A stretch of 61,166 nt of DNA from Lachnospiraceae bacterium NK4A179 (GCA_000421045.1 ATWC01000015.1:1-61166), one strand, 5' to 3'. Numbered from the stretch's first letter, positions 25,885 to 35,997 are shown. The notes: generated by a model not told the origin, from the letters alone. Numbers and translations: made by a program.

Positions 25885-27270
25885 ATGGAAGTCGATATGA
25901 TGAAAAAAGTTCCGGTGCGCGAGCAGGCTCCGGAAGTCAGGGCAAAGAATTTTGAAGAAGTCTGCATCGGTTACAATAAAGAAGAGGCTATGGCCGAGGC
26001 AACCAGATGCTTAAACTGTAAGAATCCTATGTGCGTACAGGGCTGCCCTGTATCTATCAATATCCCGGGCTTTGTTCAGGAGCTCAAAGAGGGAAATATT
26101 GAAGGCGCTTATCAGGTTATCAGCTTATCAAGTGCGCTTCCCGCAGTATGCGGACGTGTCTGCCCCCAGGAGAGACAGTGCGAAGGCAAGTGCATAAGAG
26201 GCATAAAGGGCGAGGCACTTTCTATCGGAAAGATGGAGCGTTTTGTTGCTGACTGGGCAAGAGAAAATAACGTAAAGCCCACACTCGCTACAGAGAAGAA
26301 GGGTAAGAAAGTTGCAGTCATCGGTTCAGGTCCTTCCGGACTTACATGTGCAGGTGATCTTGCAAAGGCCGGCTATGATGTTACCATTTATGAGGCACTT
26401 CATAAGGCAGGCGGCGTTCTTGTTTACGGTATTCCCGAGTTCCGTCTTCCCAAGGAGAAGGTTGTTGAGAAAGAGATCGAGAATATCAAGGGTCTTGGTG
26501 TAGATATCGAGACAGACGTTATCGTAGGAAAGTCCATTACCATTGATGAGCTTCTCGGTGAAGAAGGCTTCGATGCTGTTTATATCGGATCAGGTGCAGG
26601 TCTTCCCCGATTCATGGGAATTCCCGGAGAGAATGCAAACGGTGTATTCTCTGCAAATGAGTACCTTACAAGAAGCAATCTCATGAAGGCTTATCAGGAT
26701 GATTCAAAGACTCCTATCATGAAGAGCAAGAAGGTAGCAGTTGTCGGCGGCGGAAACGTTGCTATGGACGCTGCAAGAACAGCTCTTCGTCTCGGAGCAG
26801 AAGTACATATCGTATACAGACGTGGTGAGTCTGAGCTTCCCGCACGTGCAGAGGAAGTTCATCACGCAAAGGAAGAGGGCATACAGTTCGATCTTCTTAC
26901 CAATCCCATTGAGATCCTTGAGGATGACAAGGGCTGGGTAAGCGGCATAAAGTGCATCAGGATGGAGCTTGGTGAGCCCGATGCATCAGGCAGAAGAAAG
27001 CCTGTTGAAGTAGCCGGAAGTGAGTTCACGATCGATGTTGATACAGTCATCATGGCTCTCGGAACTTCACCCAATCCTCTTATCTCTTCAACCACAAAGG
27101 GCCTTGATACAGATAAGAAGAAGTGCATAGTAGCCGATGAAGTGGGCAAGACCAGCCGTGATAGCGTATATGCAGGCGGTGATGCGGTTACAGGTGCTGC
27201 AACCGTTATATTGGCCATGGGTGCCGGTAAGACTGCTGCAAAGGCTATAGACGAATTCTTAAGCAAATAA
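25885..27270 (+). CDS. gltA: NADPH-dependent glutamate synthase-like subunit (GltA/NfnB)
   Basis: A 461-residue flavoprotein. The N-terminal cysteine clusters CLNCKNPMCVQGCPVSINIP and CGRVCPQERQCEGKC bind iron-sulfur clusters. The FAD-binding GSGPSGLTCAGDLAKAG and the NADPH-binding GGGNVAMDAARTALRLGA follow, with the family's C-terminal GDAVTGAATVILAMGAGKTAA. Sequence alone does not separate glutamate synthase from NfnB of the bifurcating transhydrogenase; tight pairing with an NfnA-like subunit favours NfnB, and adjacency to gdhA ties it to NADPH supply for glutamate synthesis. The start at 25885 has TGGAGGAAAT upstream; the frame is open further into the previous gene but without a start signal. 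Confidence 0.88.
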   Translation: MEVDMMKKVPVREQAPEVRAKNFEEVCIGYNKEEAMAEATRCLNCKNPMCVQGCPVSINIPGFVQELKEGNIEGAYQVISLSSALPAVCGRVCPQERQCEGKCIRGIKGEALSIGKMERFVADWARENNVKPTLATEKKGKKVAVIGSGPSGLTCAGDLAKAGYDVTIYEALHKAGGVLVYGIPEFRLPKEKVVEKEIENIKGLGVDIETDVIVGKSITIDELLGEEGFDAVYIGSGAGLPRFMGIPGENANGVFSANEYLTRSNLMKAYQDDSKTPIMKSKKVAVVGGGNVAMDAARTALRLGAEVHIVYRRGESELPARAEEVHHAKEEGIQFDLLTNPIEILEDDKGWVSGIKCIRMELGEPDASGRRKPVEVAGSEFTIDVDTVIMALGTSPNPLISSTTKGLDTDKKKCIVADEVGKTSRDSVYAGGDAVTGAATVILAMGAGKTAAKAIDEFLSK

Positions 27271-27295
27271 GCAGTTTCTGATAATACAGATACTT

Positions 27296-27327
27296 AAAGG
27301 GAGACAGACAGGTTTCTGTCTCCCTTT
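27296..27327 (+). terminator. Intrinsic terminator after the NfnAB-like pair
   Basis: AAAGGGAGACAGA at 27296-27308 pairs perfectly with TCTGTCTCCCTTT at 27315-27327, with a six-base loop. The T-run is part of the stem, followed by GTTATACTTT. Confidence 0.85.
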
Positions 27328-27404
27328 GTTATACTTTATAGTTCTAATGTGCAGTATATTGTTCAGTAAGTGTATTGTTTATTGTACAAGCAAAAACTTT
27401 CTGA

Positions 27405-28817
<1,413 letters not shown>

Positions 28818-28831
28818 ACCAAGCCATGCAG

Positions 28832-28891
28832 TGATGAATAATAAAATCGCCCGTCACACTAGTGTGACAGGGCGATTTTTGTTATTCATCA
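28832..28891 (+). terminator. Long hairpin terminator after gdhA
   Basis: The core AAAATCGCCC at 28843-28852 and GTCACAC at 28853-28859 pair with GTGTGAC and GGGCGATTTTT at 28862-28880 with a single bulged A. The stem continues outward, TGATGAATAA at 28832-28841 with TTATTCATCA at 28882-28891. An outer 12-base pair, CAAGCCATGCAG at 28820-28831 and CTGCATGGCTTG at 28932-28943, encloses the whole. Confidence 0.85.
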
Positions 28892-28980
28892 ATATATGGC
28901 GCAGCCAAACATCGAGCCGACAGGCGAGATGCTGCATGGCTTGAGATTCGGTACAGGGTCGTGTAGAACCACTAACAGTT

Positions 28981-29226
28981 ATGGAGAAAGACGATGCTCT
29001 ATTATATTTTCTTTCTAAAGAGGAAAGGGATAGTTTTATGCTCATGAACGTAGTCCTTACTAAAGAAGTCTGGGAACGGTATAAGGATCAGTTCGACCTT
29101 ATGGAGAAGTATACAAATGCTACATATATAGCAGTAGAAAAGGCAGGCCATAATCTGCAGATAGAGCAGCCGGAAATATTTGAAAGTGTCGTGAAAAGCT
29201 GGATGAGAAGATATGCGATGTGCTAA
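28981..29226 (+). pseudogene. C-terminal remnant of an alpha/beta hydrolase
   Basis: The 81-residue reading frame ends like an alpha/beta hydrolase: the catalytic-histidine block KAGHNLQIEQPEIFESVVKSW is clear. The nucleophile elbow and the N-terminal two-thirds of the fold are missing. In-frame codons upstream (from about 28945) look like the continuation of the same protein, but a stop precedes them, and the ATG at 28981 has no ribosome site. It is best read as a truncated, inactive gene cut off by the hairpin region after gdhA. Confidence 0.7.
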
Positions 29227-29321
29227 TCTTAAAAAGTAAACATCATGAATTAACATACATCAATGCAAGAGTTATCGATAGATGATATCCTGTCTTCATG
29301 AGATATGAAGGAGGTACATCG

Positions 29322-30242
29322 ATGATGAAGGATGTAATGATAGGCACATGGGCGTGGGGACCGGGAAACAATGGATCCAAAATGGTATTCGGACAGAGTT
29401 ATGATGAAAACAGTTTGAGAGAAACCTTTGACGAAGCAGTGAGGCTCGGTCTGATCAAGTGGGATACGGCCGCCGTGTATGGTATGGGCTCCTGCGAGAA
29501 GCTTTTGGGGAAGTTCATAAATGGGAGAGAGGATATATTTCTCTCGACAAAATATTTCCCTAACAAGAAGTTTAGAACAGGTGATCTTGAGAAGTCCTTT
29601 GAAGAAAGTATGACGAGGCTCGGTCTTAGTTCTGCAGATCTTTTTTGGATACATAAACCGATTAATCTTAAAGAAAATCTGAAGGATGCCATACCTCTTC
29701 TGAAGGATGGACGCATCAAGTCTATCGGAATATCCAACGTATCAATGCAGGATATAAAGGCGGCAGAAGATGTTCTGTCTAAAGAAGGTTTTAAACTCGG
29801 AGCGGTTCAGAATCATTTTAGCCTGCTTAGAAACGACCAGCAGCCGATTATCGATTACTGCAATAGTAAAGGGATAACATATTACGCGTATATGGTTCTT
29901 GAACAGGGGGCGCTTGCGGGAAGATATAATGCAAAGCATCATTTTCCTACATTTTCAATGAGGAATCTGGCTTTTCCGAAGAGAAAGTTTAAGAAAATAG
30001 AAGGCCTTCTGGGACTTATGAATCAGATAGCTTTGAAGTATAATATTGATAAGTCGCAGATTCCGATTCTGTGGGCTATTGCAAAAGGTGCTGTTCCAAT
30101 TGTCGGCATAACAAAAAAGAAATATGCAGAGCTTCTTGTCGATGCATTAAGAGTAAGCCTTGAGCCTGCTGAAATCGATAAGCTTTCTTCGGCGGCTGCC
30201 GCAACGGGAATCAGGCAGCAAGGGGTATGGGAACCACAATAA
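29322..30242 (+). CDS. Aldo/keto reductase
   Basis: A 306-residue NADP-dependent TIM-barrel oxidoreductase. The catalytic tetrad is visible: Asp and Tyr in WDTAAVYGMG, Lys in FLSTKYFP and His in LFWIHKP. The cofactor region near the C-terminus includes VPIVGITKKKYAELLVDAL. The substrate cannot be predicted. The start at 29322 is set by AAGGAGGT at 29308-29315; an in-frame ATG at 29298 lies upstream of that site. A Crp-type regulator follows 16 bases later and probably shares the transcript, which suggests redox or stress control. Confidence 0.92.
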   Translation: MMKDVMIGTWAWGPGNNGSKMVFGQSYDENSLRETFDEAVRLGLIKWDTAAVYGMGSCEKLLGKFINGREDIFLSTKYFPNKKFRTGDLEKSFEESMTRLGLSSADLFWIHKPINLKENLKDAIPLLKDGRIKSIGISNVSMQDIKAAEDVLSKEGFKLGAVQNHFSLLRNDQQPIIDYCNSKGITYYAYMVLEQGALAGRYNAKHHFPTFSMRNLAFPKRKFKKIEGLLGLMNQIALKYNIDKSQIPILWAIAKGAVPIVGITKKKYAELLVDALRVSLEPAEIDKLSSAAAATGIRQQGVWEPQ

Positions 30243-30258
30243 TTTAGGAAGGTGTAAG

Positions 30259-30855
30259 ATGGATAAAGAATACATAGTTGAGCAATTATTGAAACTTGCC
30301 GCTGAGTATAACATACCGGCGGAAAAGGAAGTCATCGGTGAACTGATCGCTATGTCCAGCTTCAGAGTTATAACCAAAGGAGCTTTAATTGCGTCCGTCG
30401 GTGATGATACCGAGTACGGTGGACTAATGTTAAGCGGTTTGGCACGTTCTTATTATATTGATAGTGACGGAAATGATATAACCAGAGGGTTTGCTGTAGA
30501 AGGATCGCTCTTAATGGATGAGGGCTTCTTCGGATACGAAGAGCGTATGTGCATGTGGGAGGCTCTGGAAGACTCCACCATCATGCTCTGTGAGACATCC
30601 AAAGTGAGGGAGTTAATCCGTAGTAATGTATCATTCAAGGATTTGTGGATAGTTATTCTTGAGAGCTCTGTACGTTATAAACTATATAGGGAGAATGGCT
30701 TTTTGGTCGAGAATGCTACTGAGAGATATATCCATTTCAAAAAGGTATTTCCGAATGTGTGTAACCGTGCTCCTCAAAAACATATCGCAACATATCTGGG
30801 CATTACCCCTGAATCTCTAAGCAGGATTAGGAGTGCAATGAAGGATGATGTATAA
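30259..30855 (+). CDS. Crp/Fnr family transcriptional regulator
   Basis: A 198-residue protein with an N-terminal cyclic-nucleotide-binding-type beta barrel (SSFRVITKGALIASVGDDTEYGG is split around residues 32-55) and a C-terminal helix-turn-helix, HIATYLGITPESLSRIRS. No Fnr-type cysteine cluster is present at the N-terminus, so an iron-sulfur oxygen sensor is unlikely; the ligand is unknown. The ATG at 30259 has GGAAGGTG upstream. A terminator follows at once, making it the end of a two-gene unit with the aldo/keto reductase. Confidence 0.88.
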   Translation: MDKEYIVEQLLKLAAEYNIPAEKEVIGELIAMSSFRVITKGALIASVGDDTEYGGLMLSGLARSYYIDSDGNDITRGFAVEGSLLMDEGFFGYEERMCMWEALEDSTIMLCETSKVRELIRSNVSFKDLWIVILESSVRYKLYRENGFLVENATERYIHFKKVFPNVCNRAPQKHIATYLGITPESLSRIRSAMKDDV

Positions 30856-30871
30856 GTCTTGTTGTATATGT

Positions 30872-30908
30872 CCCCTCTTTACTGGACAAACCAGTAAGGA
30901 GGGCTTTT
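30872..30908 (+). terminator. Intrinsic terminator after the Crp-type gene
   Basis: CCCCTCTTTACTGG pairs with CCAGTAAGGAGGG around the loop ACAAA, with one unpaired position, followed by CTTTT. Confidence 0.8.
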
Positions 30909-31086
30909 GAAAAATGATACATGGAACGAATTCCCAAACCCTTGACTAAAAATGAAGCTATAACTGTTAAGGGAAAAGAATTATGGCATAACAGTTCTTG
31001 GAAAGCAGATATAGTTATACAAGGGCTCACATTCATCGCATTTTGTATAAAGGCAAAAAATTGGCAAAAAATTGATAAACATAATT

Positions 31087-31114
31087 TTGACATTATCAAA
31101 TAGTATGGTAATAT
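31087..31114 (+). promoter_or_regulatory. Promoter of the ToxI-like RNA
   Basis: TTGACA at 31087-31092 and TAATAT at 31109-31114 are separated by 16 bases. Transcription would begin near 31121, just before the ToxI-like repeat. Confidence 0.65.
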
Positions 31115-31120
31115 GCTAAT

Positions 31121-31228
31121 CAAAGGTGAGTCCTACCGATTTAAGTGGAAACTATAACAGATAGTCCTCGCTGATGGCGTGGCTATAAACTAAAGGCTGT
31201 GTACATAAGTACACGGCCTTAGTTTTTT
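31121..31228 (+). ncRNA. ToxI-like type III antitoxin RNA with its terminator
   Basis: The stretch 31124-31159 (AGGTGAGTCCTACCGATTTA, then AGTGG and AAACTA) follows the layout of the ToxI repeat of the ToxIN system as I remember it: AGGTGA, then CTACC, then TTTAAGTG, then CTA. ToxI repeats fold into pseudoknots and are cut out by the toxin. Only one clear repeat unit is present; the next 35 bases can form a weak hairpin but do not match well. A strong terminator, AAGGCTGTGTAC with GTACACGGCCTT at 31193-31220 and a run of six T, separates it from the toxin gene, exactly as in known ToxIN, AbiQ and CptIN loci. Confidence 0.65.
31193..31228 (+). terminator. Terminator between ToxI-like RNA and toxin gene
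   Basis: Twelve-base stem with one G-T wobble and an ATAA loop, followed by AGTTTTTT. In ToxIN loci this leaky terminator sets the excess of antitoxin RNA over toxin mRNA. Confidence 0.85.
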
Positions 31229-31241
31229 AGGAGATAGTTTA

Positions 31242-31514
31242 ATGAAGCAACTTAAGTTATATCAGGTGGAAATGAAATATGTCCGAAATCTTCATAATGC
31301 GGATGACCGTGTAGAATCCGTGTCTCCTCAAATTGGAAAAGCCAATAGAGTATTCATTGGTGTTATTGTGATGCAGCATGGAGTGAAGTATTGTGTGCCA
31401 TTATCTCATCCGAAGGATAAACATAAACGTATGGCGAATAATGCTGAATTACAGAAGATAGTTATGTTAGGGACTGATCGTATCCCGATGAAGGTTTTTG
31501 TCTCGCAAAAATGA
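31242..31514 (+). CDS. Truncated ToxN/AbiQ-family endoribonuclease toxin
   Basis: The 90-residue product matches the first half of ToxN/AbiQ toxins: a starting LKLYQVEMKYVRNLHN strand-helix and the conserved core RVFIGVIVMQHGVKYCVPLS followed by HPKDKHKRM. ToxN proteins are about 170 residues long, so the C-terminal half is missing. The other forward frames just downstream stop quickly and do not restore it. Full-length enzymes cut mRNA and are neutralised by the ToxI RNA encoded just upstream; this copy is probably inactive. It has an AGGAGA ribosome site at 31229-31234. A hairpin at 31587-31612 follows. Confidence 0.7.
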   Translation: MKQLKLYQVEMKYVRNLHNADDRVESVSPQIGKANRVFIGVIVMQHGVKYCVPLSHPKDKHKRMANNAELQKIVMLGTDRIPMKVFVSQK

Positions 31515-31586
31515 TTAGAAAGACCATAGACGACGAAGGATGCAACGCGCCCCGGACTTTCCACACTATGACCGGAACGCAAAGAA

Positions 31587-31612
31587 AAATGGACGGCGTA
31601 TGCCGTCCATTT
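31587..31612 (+). terminator. Hairpin after the toxin remnant
   Basis: AAATGGACGGC at 31587-31597 pairs perfectly with GCCGTCCATTT at 31602-31612 around a GTAT loop. The following T-run is weak (AAGTTTATG). Confidence 0.65.
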
Positions 31613-31646
31613 AAGTTTATGTCAGATCTGTGCCTGAGTCTGTTCA

Positions 31647-31676
31647 TTGGCGTTCTGATCGAAAAAACTTTATAAT
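31647..31676 (+). promoter_or_regulatory. Promoter of the GH5 operon
   Basis: TTGGCG at 31647-31652 and a perfect TATAAT at 31671-31676, 18 bases apart, lie 80 bases before the glycosidase start. Confidence 0.6.
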
Positions 31677-31755
31677 ACATTCTGAATCGGAATTACCTGA
31701 TACTGACTATGACGGGATCAGAGATAAAGATGATGAATAAGAACAGGAGACAGAT

Positions 31756-32784
31756 ATGAATCTTAAACGAGGAGTTAATCTTGGTGGATGGCTTTCACAG
31801 TGTGTGAAGGAAACAGAACATTATGAGACTTTCATAACAAGGGAAGATATAAAGAGTATCGCAGAGATGGGCTTTGATCATGTGAGACTCCCTATCGATC
31901 ATGAAGTGTTTGAAAATGCGGATGGCAGTGAGAATGCAAGGGATATGAAGTATGTGCAGCGTGCCATCGACTGGTGCAGTGAGGAGGGCCTGAATATCAT
32001 TCTGGATCTGCACAAAGCTGCCGGCTATGATTTCAATGATGCAGGCGACAAGGAAAAGAATAATCTGTTTAATACAGAAGAACTCAAGATCAGATTTCTT
32101 GAACTGTGGAAGAGGATAGCCGGAGCATACGGACATAATGCAAATGTAGCATTTGAACTTCTTAATGAAGTGGTGGAGAAGGAAAATGCGGATGCGTGGA
32201 ATGAATTGATCGCAAAGGCTGTGAAGTCAATCAGGGAAGTGAATAAAGACACTCTTATAATATACGGAGGCATACAGTGGAACAGCGTAAAGACTCTGAA
32301 ACTTCTTGATAAACCCGTCGATAAGAATGTGCTCTTTACTTTCCATTTTTATGAGCCGCTTATATTTACTCATCAGAAGGCACCCTGGGTTGCAAATATG
32401 GATCCTGACGAAGAGATAAGCTATCCTGAGAGTATGAGCTATTATGATCAGAAATCCGAGAAGCTCGGTTTTCAGGGCGAGGTGGCTAGACAGGCCAGAT
32501 CTAAGACCATGGGTCCTGAGTTTATGGAAGAAATGGTATGTGAGGCGATAGCAGCTGCAAAGGCGGCAGGCGTTGGTCTTTACTGCGGAGAGTTTGGCGT
32601 AATAGACAGGGCACCGACAGCTGATACTTTAAGATGGTTTAAGGATGTAGATGCCGTATTTAAGAAATATGATATAGGCTTCAGTGTATGGAGCTATAAG
32701 CAGATGGATTTCGGCATCACAGATGAACATTACAAGCCCATAAAGGATGAAATGATAAATCTCTGGATGAGGGGAGGCTTTTAA
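31756..32784 (+). CDS. Glycoside hydrolase family 5 enzyme
   Basis: A 342-residue TIM-barrel glycosidase. It begins RGVNLGGWLSQ, typical of GH5 endo-glucanases. The acid/base Glu lies in FELLNEV near residue 137 and the nucleophile Glu in YCGEFGV near 279; the HFYEPLIFTHQ block lies between them. There is no signal peptide, so it should act in the cytoplasm on imported oligosaccharides rather than on polymers outside. It has its own promoter and is followed directly by an AI-2E-type transporter gene. Substrate (beta-glucan, mannan or other) cannot be read from the motifs. Confidence 0.9.
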   Translation: MNLKRGVNLGGWLSQCVKETEHYETFITREDIKSIAEMGFDHVRLPIDHEVFENADGSENARDMKYVQRAIDWCSEEGLNIILDLHKAAGYDFNDAGDKEKNNLFNTEELKIRFLELWKRIAGAYGHNANVAFELLNEVVEKENADAWNELIAKAVKSIREVNKDTLIIYGGIQWNSVKTLKLLDKPVDKNVLFTFHFYEPLIFTHQKAPWVANMDPDEEISYPESMSYYDQKSEKLGFQGEVARQARSKTMGPEFMEEMVCEAIAAAKAAGVGLYCGEFGVIDRAPTADTLRWFKDVDAVFKKYDIGFSVWSYKQMDFGITDEHYKPIKDEMINLWMRGGF

Positions 32785-34026
32785 ATGAAAGAGATCAGTC
32801 CTGAGGATAAGAAATACAGAAAGATAATGAAATATGTACTCATCACGTTTTCCGTGATGATGCTCATTACACTGGCGGTGATAAGGATAGAAGATGTGGC
32901 TGCGTTTTGCGGGAAGACGTGGGTCTTTGCAGCTGCAGTCCTTAAGCCGATAATCTTCGGTGTTCTTTTTGCGGTACTGCTCAATCCGCTTACGGAAAAG
33001 ATCGAAGGACTATTTTGCAAAGTGAAATTCCTTAAGAAAAGAAAGGCATTTACAAGAGTGCTTTCAGTGGTACTTGCGATACTTCTGGTATTCCTGGTAT
33101 TGTCTGTCATAATCGCAGTGTTAATGTCTGTTGTGACCAGCAGTGTGCAGATGATATCCGTAGACAGTGCGAAGAACTTCGTGTCATATGCCGGTACGAG
33201 TATACAGAATTTCTGGGGCAAGGCTGTGATATTCCTTAATTCTTATGGCGTCAGCAAAGAGGATATAGACAGAGTGACAGCAGAATTGGGAAAGATGATA
33301 AGCGAAAAGATGTCGGATCCGTTCCTTCAGCAGTCGGGGACGGAAGGGGCCTCGAATCTTGGGAATACTATAGCAGGTGTAGGTTCCGCTGTAGGAAATT
33401 TTCTTAAGGATATGGGCTTCATGCTTGTATTCGGAATTTATTTCCTGATCGATGGAAAGAATCTCATTGCATTCTGGTCAAAGGCAGCAAAGGATATCTT
33501 TGGAAAGAAGATATATCCGTATCTGGAAGAATTCGTGCTCATTGCGCAGAGATCGTTTTCGGGCTATGTCAGAGGACAGCTTGTGGATGCGATCATCATG
33601 TCAGTCCTTGTAAGCATTTCACTTTCGATAGTGGGTGTAGATTATTCTGTGGCAATAGGTATAGGAACCGGTATAGGAAATCTTATTCCGTATGTCGGAC
33701 CTTTCGTGGCATATGCTATGACGATCATCGTATGTCTTGTGGAGGGCGAGATAGACAAACTTATCATCGCTGCGATAGTACTGCTTGTCATTCAGGTGGT
33801 TGATGCTCAGATCATCAATCCGAGGATAGTAAGTTCAAACGTGGAAGTTCATCCGGTGCTTGTGGTTGTAGCTCTTATCGCAGGCGGCAGCATAGGTGGT
33901 CTCGCGGGCATGTTCCTCGCAGTTCCGTGTGCAGCGGTGATAAAGATATACTTTGGTAAATTCATTGAATGGAGAAAGAATGGAAGCAGATATAACGACT
34001 CTGATAAGGGGCGAAAGAAAGCTTAG
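32785..34026 (+). CDS. AI-2E family transporter
   Basis: A 413-residue membrane protein of the AI-2E/PerM family with about eight helices. It starts directly after the GH5 stop codon. The family's conserved C-terminal section, SVAIGIGTGIGNLIPYVGPF followed by DAQIINPRIVSS and HPVLVVVALIAGGSIGGLAG, is complete. Members export autoinducer-2, act as sodium/proton antiporters, or are uncharacterised, so the substrate is open. The following MATE gene overlaps it by 47 bases. Confidence 0.92.
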   Translation: MKEISPEDKKYRKIMKYVLITFSVMMLITLAVIRIEDVAAFCGKTWVFAAAVLKPIIFGVLFAVLLNPLTEKIEGLFCKVKFLKKRKAFTRVLSVVLAILLVFLVLSVIIAVLMSVVTSSVQMISVDSAKNFVSYAGTSIQNFWGKAVIFLNSYGVSKEDIDRVTAELGKMISEKMSDPFLQQSGTEGASNLGNTIAGVGSAVGNFLKDMGFMLVFGIYFLIDGKNLIAFWSKAAKDIFGKKIYPYLEEFVLIAQRSFSGYVRGQLVDAIIMSVLVSISLSIVGVDYSVAIGIGTGIGNLIPYVGPFVAYAMTIIVCLVEGEIDKLIIAAIVLLVIQVVDAQIINPRIVSSNVEVHPVLVVVALIAGGSIGGLAGMFLAVPCAAVIKIYFGKFIEWRKNGSRYNDSDKGRKKA

Positions 34027-35389
34027 TTTTTCAGAGAAACTGCTTGCGGCTTTCAGATTAAGTGTTCCGGCTATGATAGCCATGCTCACATCGATACTTA
34101 TGCAGTATATTGATGTGGCTATGGTCGGTAGCCTGGGAGCTGAAGCATCGGCTTCGATAGGCGCAGTCGAGAGCACGACCTGGTTTTTCGGAAGCGTAGT
34201 CAATTCGGCAATATACGGTTTTTCTGTCCAGATCGCACATGCGGTGGGAGCCGGAAACGGTGACAGGGCAAAGAATATTTACAGGCAGGGATTTAAGGTC
34301 ATCCTTCTTATTTCTTTGCTGCTGTCTGTTGTGGGAATTCTTATTTCGGGAAAGCTGCCAATATGGCTTGGCGCTGAAGAAGTGCTTCACAGAGATGCTT
34401 CTCTTTATTTCCTTATCTATATCGGTTTTATGCCTCTGCGTGTTATGGGACTTTATACCGCATCATCACTTCAGGCAACAGGCGACATGAAGGTTCCGGG
34501 GATCTTAGAGTCTGCCATGTGCATTCTTGATGTCATATTTAATTTCTTCATGATCTTTCCTACGCGCAGTATCGGTTTTATGCAGGATGGTTTTAATGTA
34601 ATGATACCCGGAGCCGGGCTTGGCGTGCCGGGAGCAGCACTGGGAACGGTCGAAGCGGAGATCGTGATCTCATCGATCCTGATCATCTACGCTGCCATAA
34701 GAAAAAAGAGTCCGCTCAAGGTGAACTTCAGTAAAAAAACACCGGTTGAAAAGGAAATATTGAAAAAGTGGTTTAAGATATCAGGTCCCGCAGCATTGGA
34801 ATCATCCGTGCTCCATGTTGCGATGATAGTATCGACGGGAATAGTGGCGCCCTTGGGGGCGGTTGCTCTTGCAGCCAATTCATTTGCGGTAGTCGTGGAA
34901 GGCCTTTGTTATATGCCGGCCTACGGACTTCAGTCTGCAGCGCTCACACTCACAGGGCAGTCGCTCGGAGCCGGCAGGAGAGACCTGGCCGGAAGCTTTG
35001 CCTGGATAACGGTGGGCTTAGGTATGACCATGATGACTGTCAGTGCGGTATTTATGTTTTTCTTCTGTCCGTATATATTCAATATCCTGACACCAGATGA
35101 TGGAGTCAGGAGCCTGGGCGCACAGATACTCAGGCTTGAGCTTGTGGCAGAGCCTTTCTACGGAGCTTCAATAATAGCCGCGGGTGCGCTGCGGGGCGCA
35201 GGTGATACCCTGGCCTCGAGCATACTCACGCTTATTTCATTGTGGGGTGTGCGTATTATCCTGTCACTCATACTTGTTGGAAGTATGGGGCTTGTAGGTG
35301 TGTGGATCGCTATGTGCGTGGAACTTGTGTTCCGCGGGACCATATTCATGATCAGACAGGGATGGATATTCAGAAAAAAGCCTGAATAA
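33980..35389 (+). CDS. MATE family efflux transporter
   Basis: A 469-residue multidrug and toxin extrusion family protein with 12 helices in two six-helix halves. Typical segments are PAMIAMLTSILMQYIDVAMV and the second-half ISGPAALESSVLHVAMIVST. Such proteins export cationic drugs or metabolites driven by sodium or proton gradients. The ATG at 33980 has a GGAGAAAG site; the start lies within the AI-2E gene, so translation is probably coupled. It ends 12 bases before a convergent gene. Confidence 0.93.
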   Translation: MEADITTLIRGERKLSFSEKLLAAFRLSVPAMIAMLTSILMQYIDVAMVGSLGAEASASIGAVESTTWFFGSVVNSAIYGFSVQIAHAVGAGNGDRAKNIYRQGFKVILLISLLLSVVGILISGKLPIWLGAEEVLHRDASLYFLIYIGFMPLRVMGLYTASSLQATGDMKVPGILESAMCILDVIFNFFMIFPTRSIGFMQDGFNVMIPGAGLGVPGAALGTVEAEIVISSILIIYAAIRKKSPLKVNFSKKTPVEKEILKKWFKISGPAALESSVLHVAMIVSTGIVAPLGAVALAANSFAVVVEGLCYMPAYGLQSAALTLTGQSLGAGRRDLAGSFAWITVGLGMTMMTVSAVFMFFFCPYIFNILTPDDGVRSLGAQILRLELVAEPFYGASIIAAGALRGAGDTLASSILTLISLWGVRIILSLILVGSMGLVGVWIAMCVELVFRGTIFMIRQGWIFRKKPE

Positions 35390-35400
35390 GGGGCTGTATA

Positions 35401-35997
35401 TTATTCAAGAGCCTCATTATAAGCAGCTCTTGCACCGCCTACGTATTTGGGACGTCTTCTTGCAGCTACTATGATAGCCTGCCCTATATTTCTTTTTGCG
35501 ATCTTTAAAGGTACCACAACAGGCTTTATATGCATGCCTACCATGACACCGCCGATATCCATTCCGGCATCGGCTTTCTGCATGAGACTTTCAACTACAA
35601 CGGGATCCTTGCAGTTTTTGTAGACTGTGGTTCCGAAGGAGCCGCCTGCCTTGGGCTGAGGTATTACATTTACTTCATCAAGCCCGAGCTTTTCTGCTTC
35701 GGCTCTTTCCATAACTATTGCTCTGTTTAAATGTTCACAGCACTGTGCGCAGATGAGCACTCCGGCTTTGTCTGTAACTGATGTGATGCCGCGGTAGAGA
35801 GCGCCGGCTACGTCCATGCTTGAATGGGTTCCTACGCGTTCTCCTACAACTTCACTTGAAGAACAGCCGATAACGAGAAGCTGTCCCGGTTTTAAACCTG
35901 AAAGCTTAAGGATTTCAGCAGTTACATCTGCCGCATCCTTCTCGATAGCATTTAAATCTACATTTGAATCGTTTTCATAAGTCTTAAGATCCTGCAT
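35401..35997 (-). CDS. YwlG/TIGR01440 family protein (DUF436)
   Basis: A 198-residue protein of the DUF436 family. The block VIGCSSSEVVGERVGTHSSM near residues 41-62, AQCCEHLNRAIVMERA and IPQPKAGGSFGT are hallmarks of the family. The function is unknown; it is widespread in Firmicutes. Its first 14 bases overlap the end of the upstream acyltransferase gene, so it is the second gene of a minus-strand operon. Confidence 0.92.
   Translation of the reverse strand: MQDLKTYENDSNVDLNAIEKDAADVTAEILKLSGLKPGQLLVIGCSSSEVVGERVGTHSSMDVAGALYRGITSVTDKAGVLICAQCCEHLNRAIVMERAEAEKLGLDEVNVIPQPKAGGSFGTTVYKNCKDPVVVESLMQKADAGMDIGGVMVGMHIKPVVVPLKIAKRNIGQAIIVAARRRPKYVGGARAAYNEALE

Noticed and set aside
28903-28945. 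Possible link between GC-rich stem sequences here and the stem-loops at 43978-44059.
   Set aside because: They share only short words such as GAGCCGAC; the similarity does not extend.
30921-31103. 60-codon open frame before the ToxI-like RNA.
   Set aside because: No ribosome site, no recognisable features, and it overlaps the strong promoter of the RNA.
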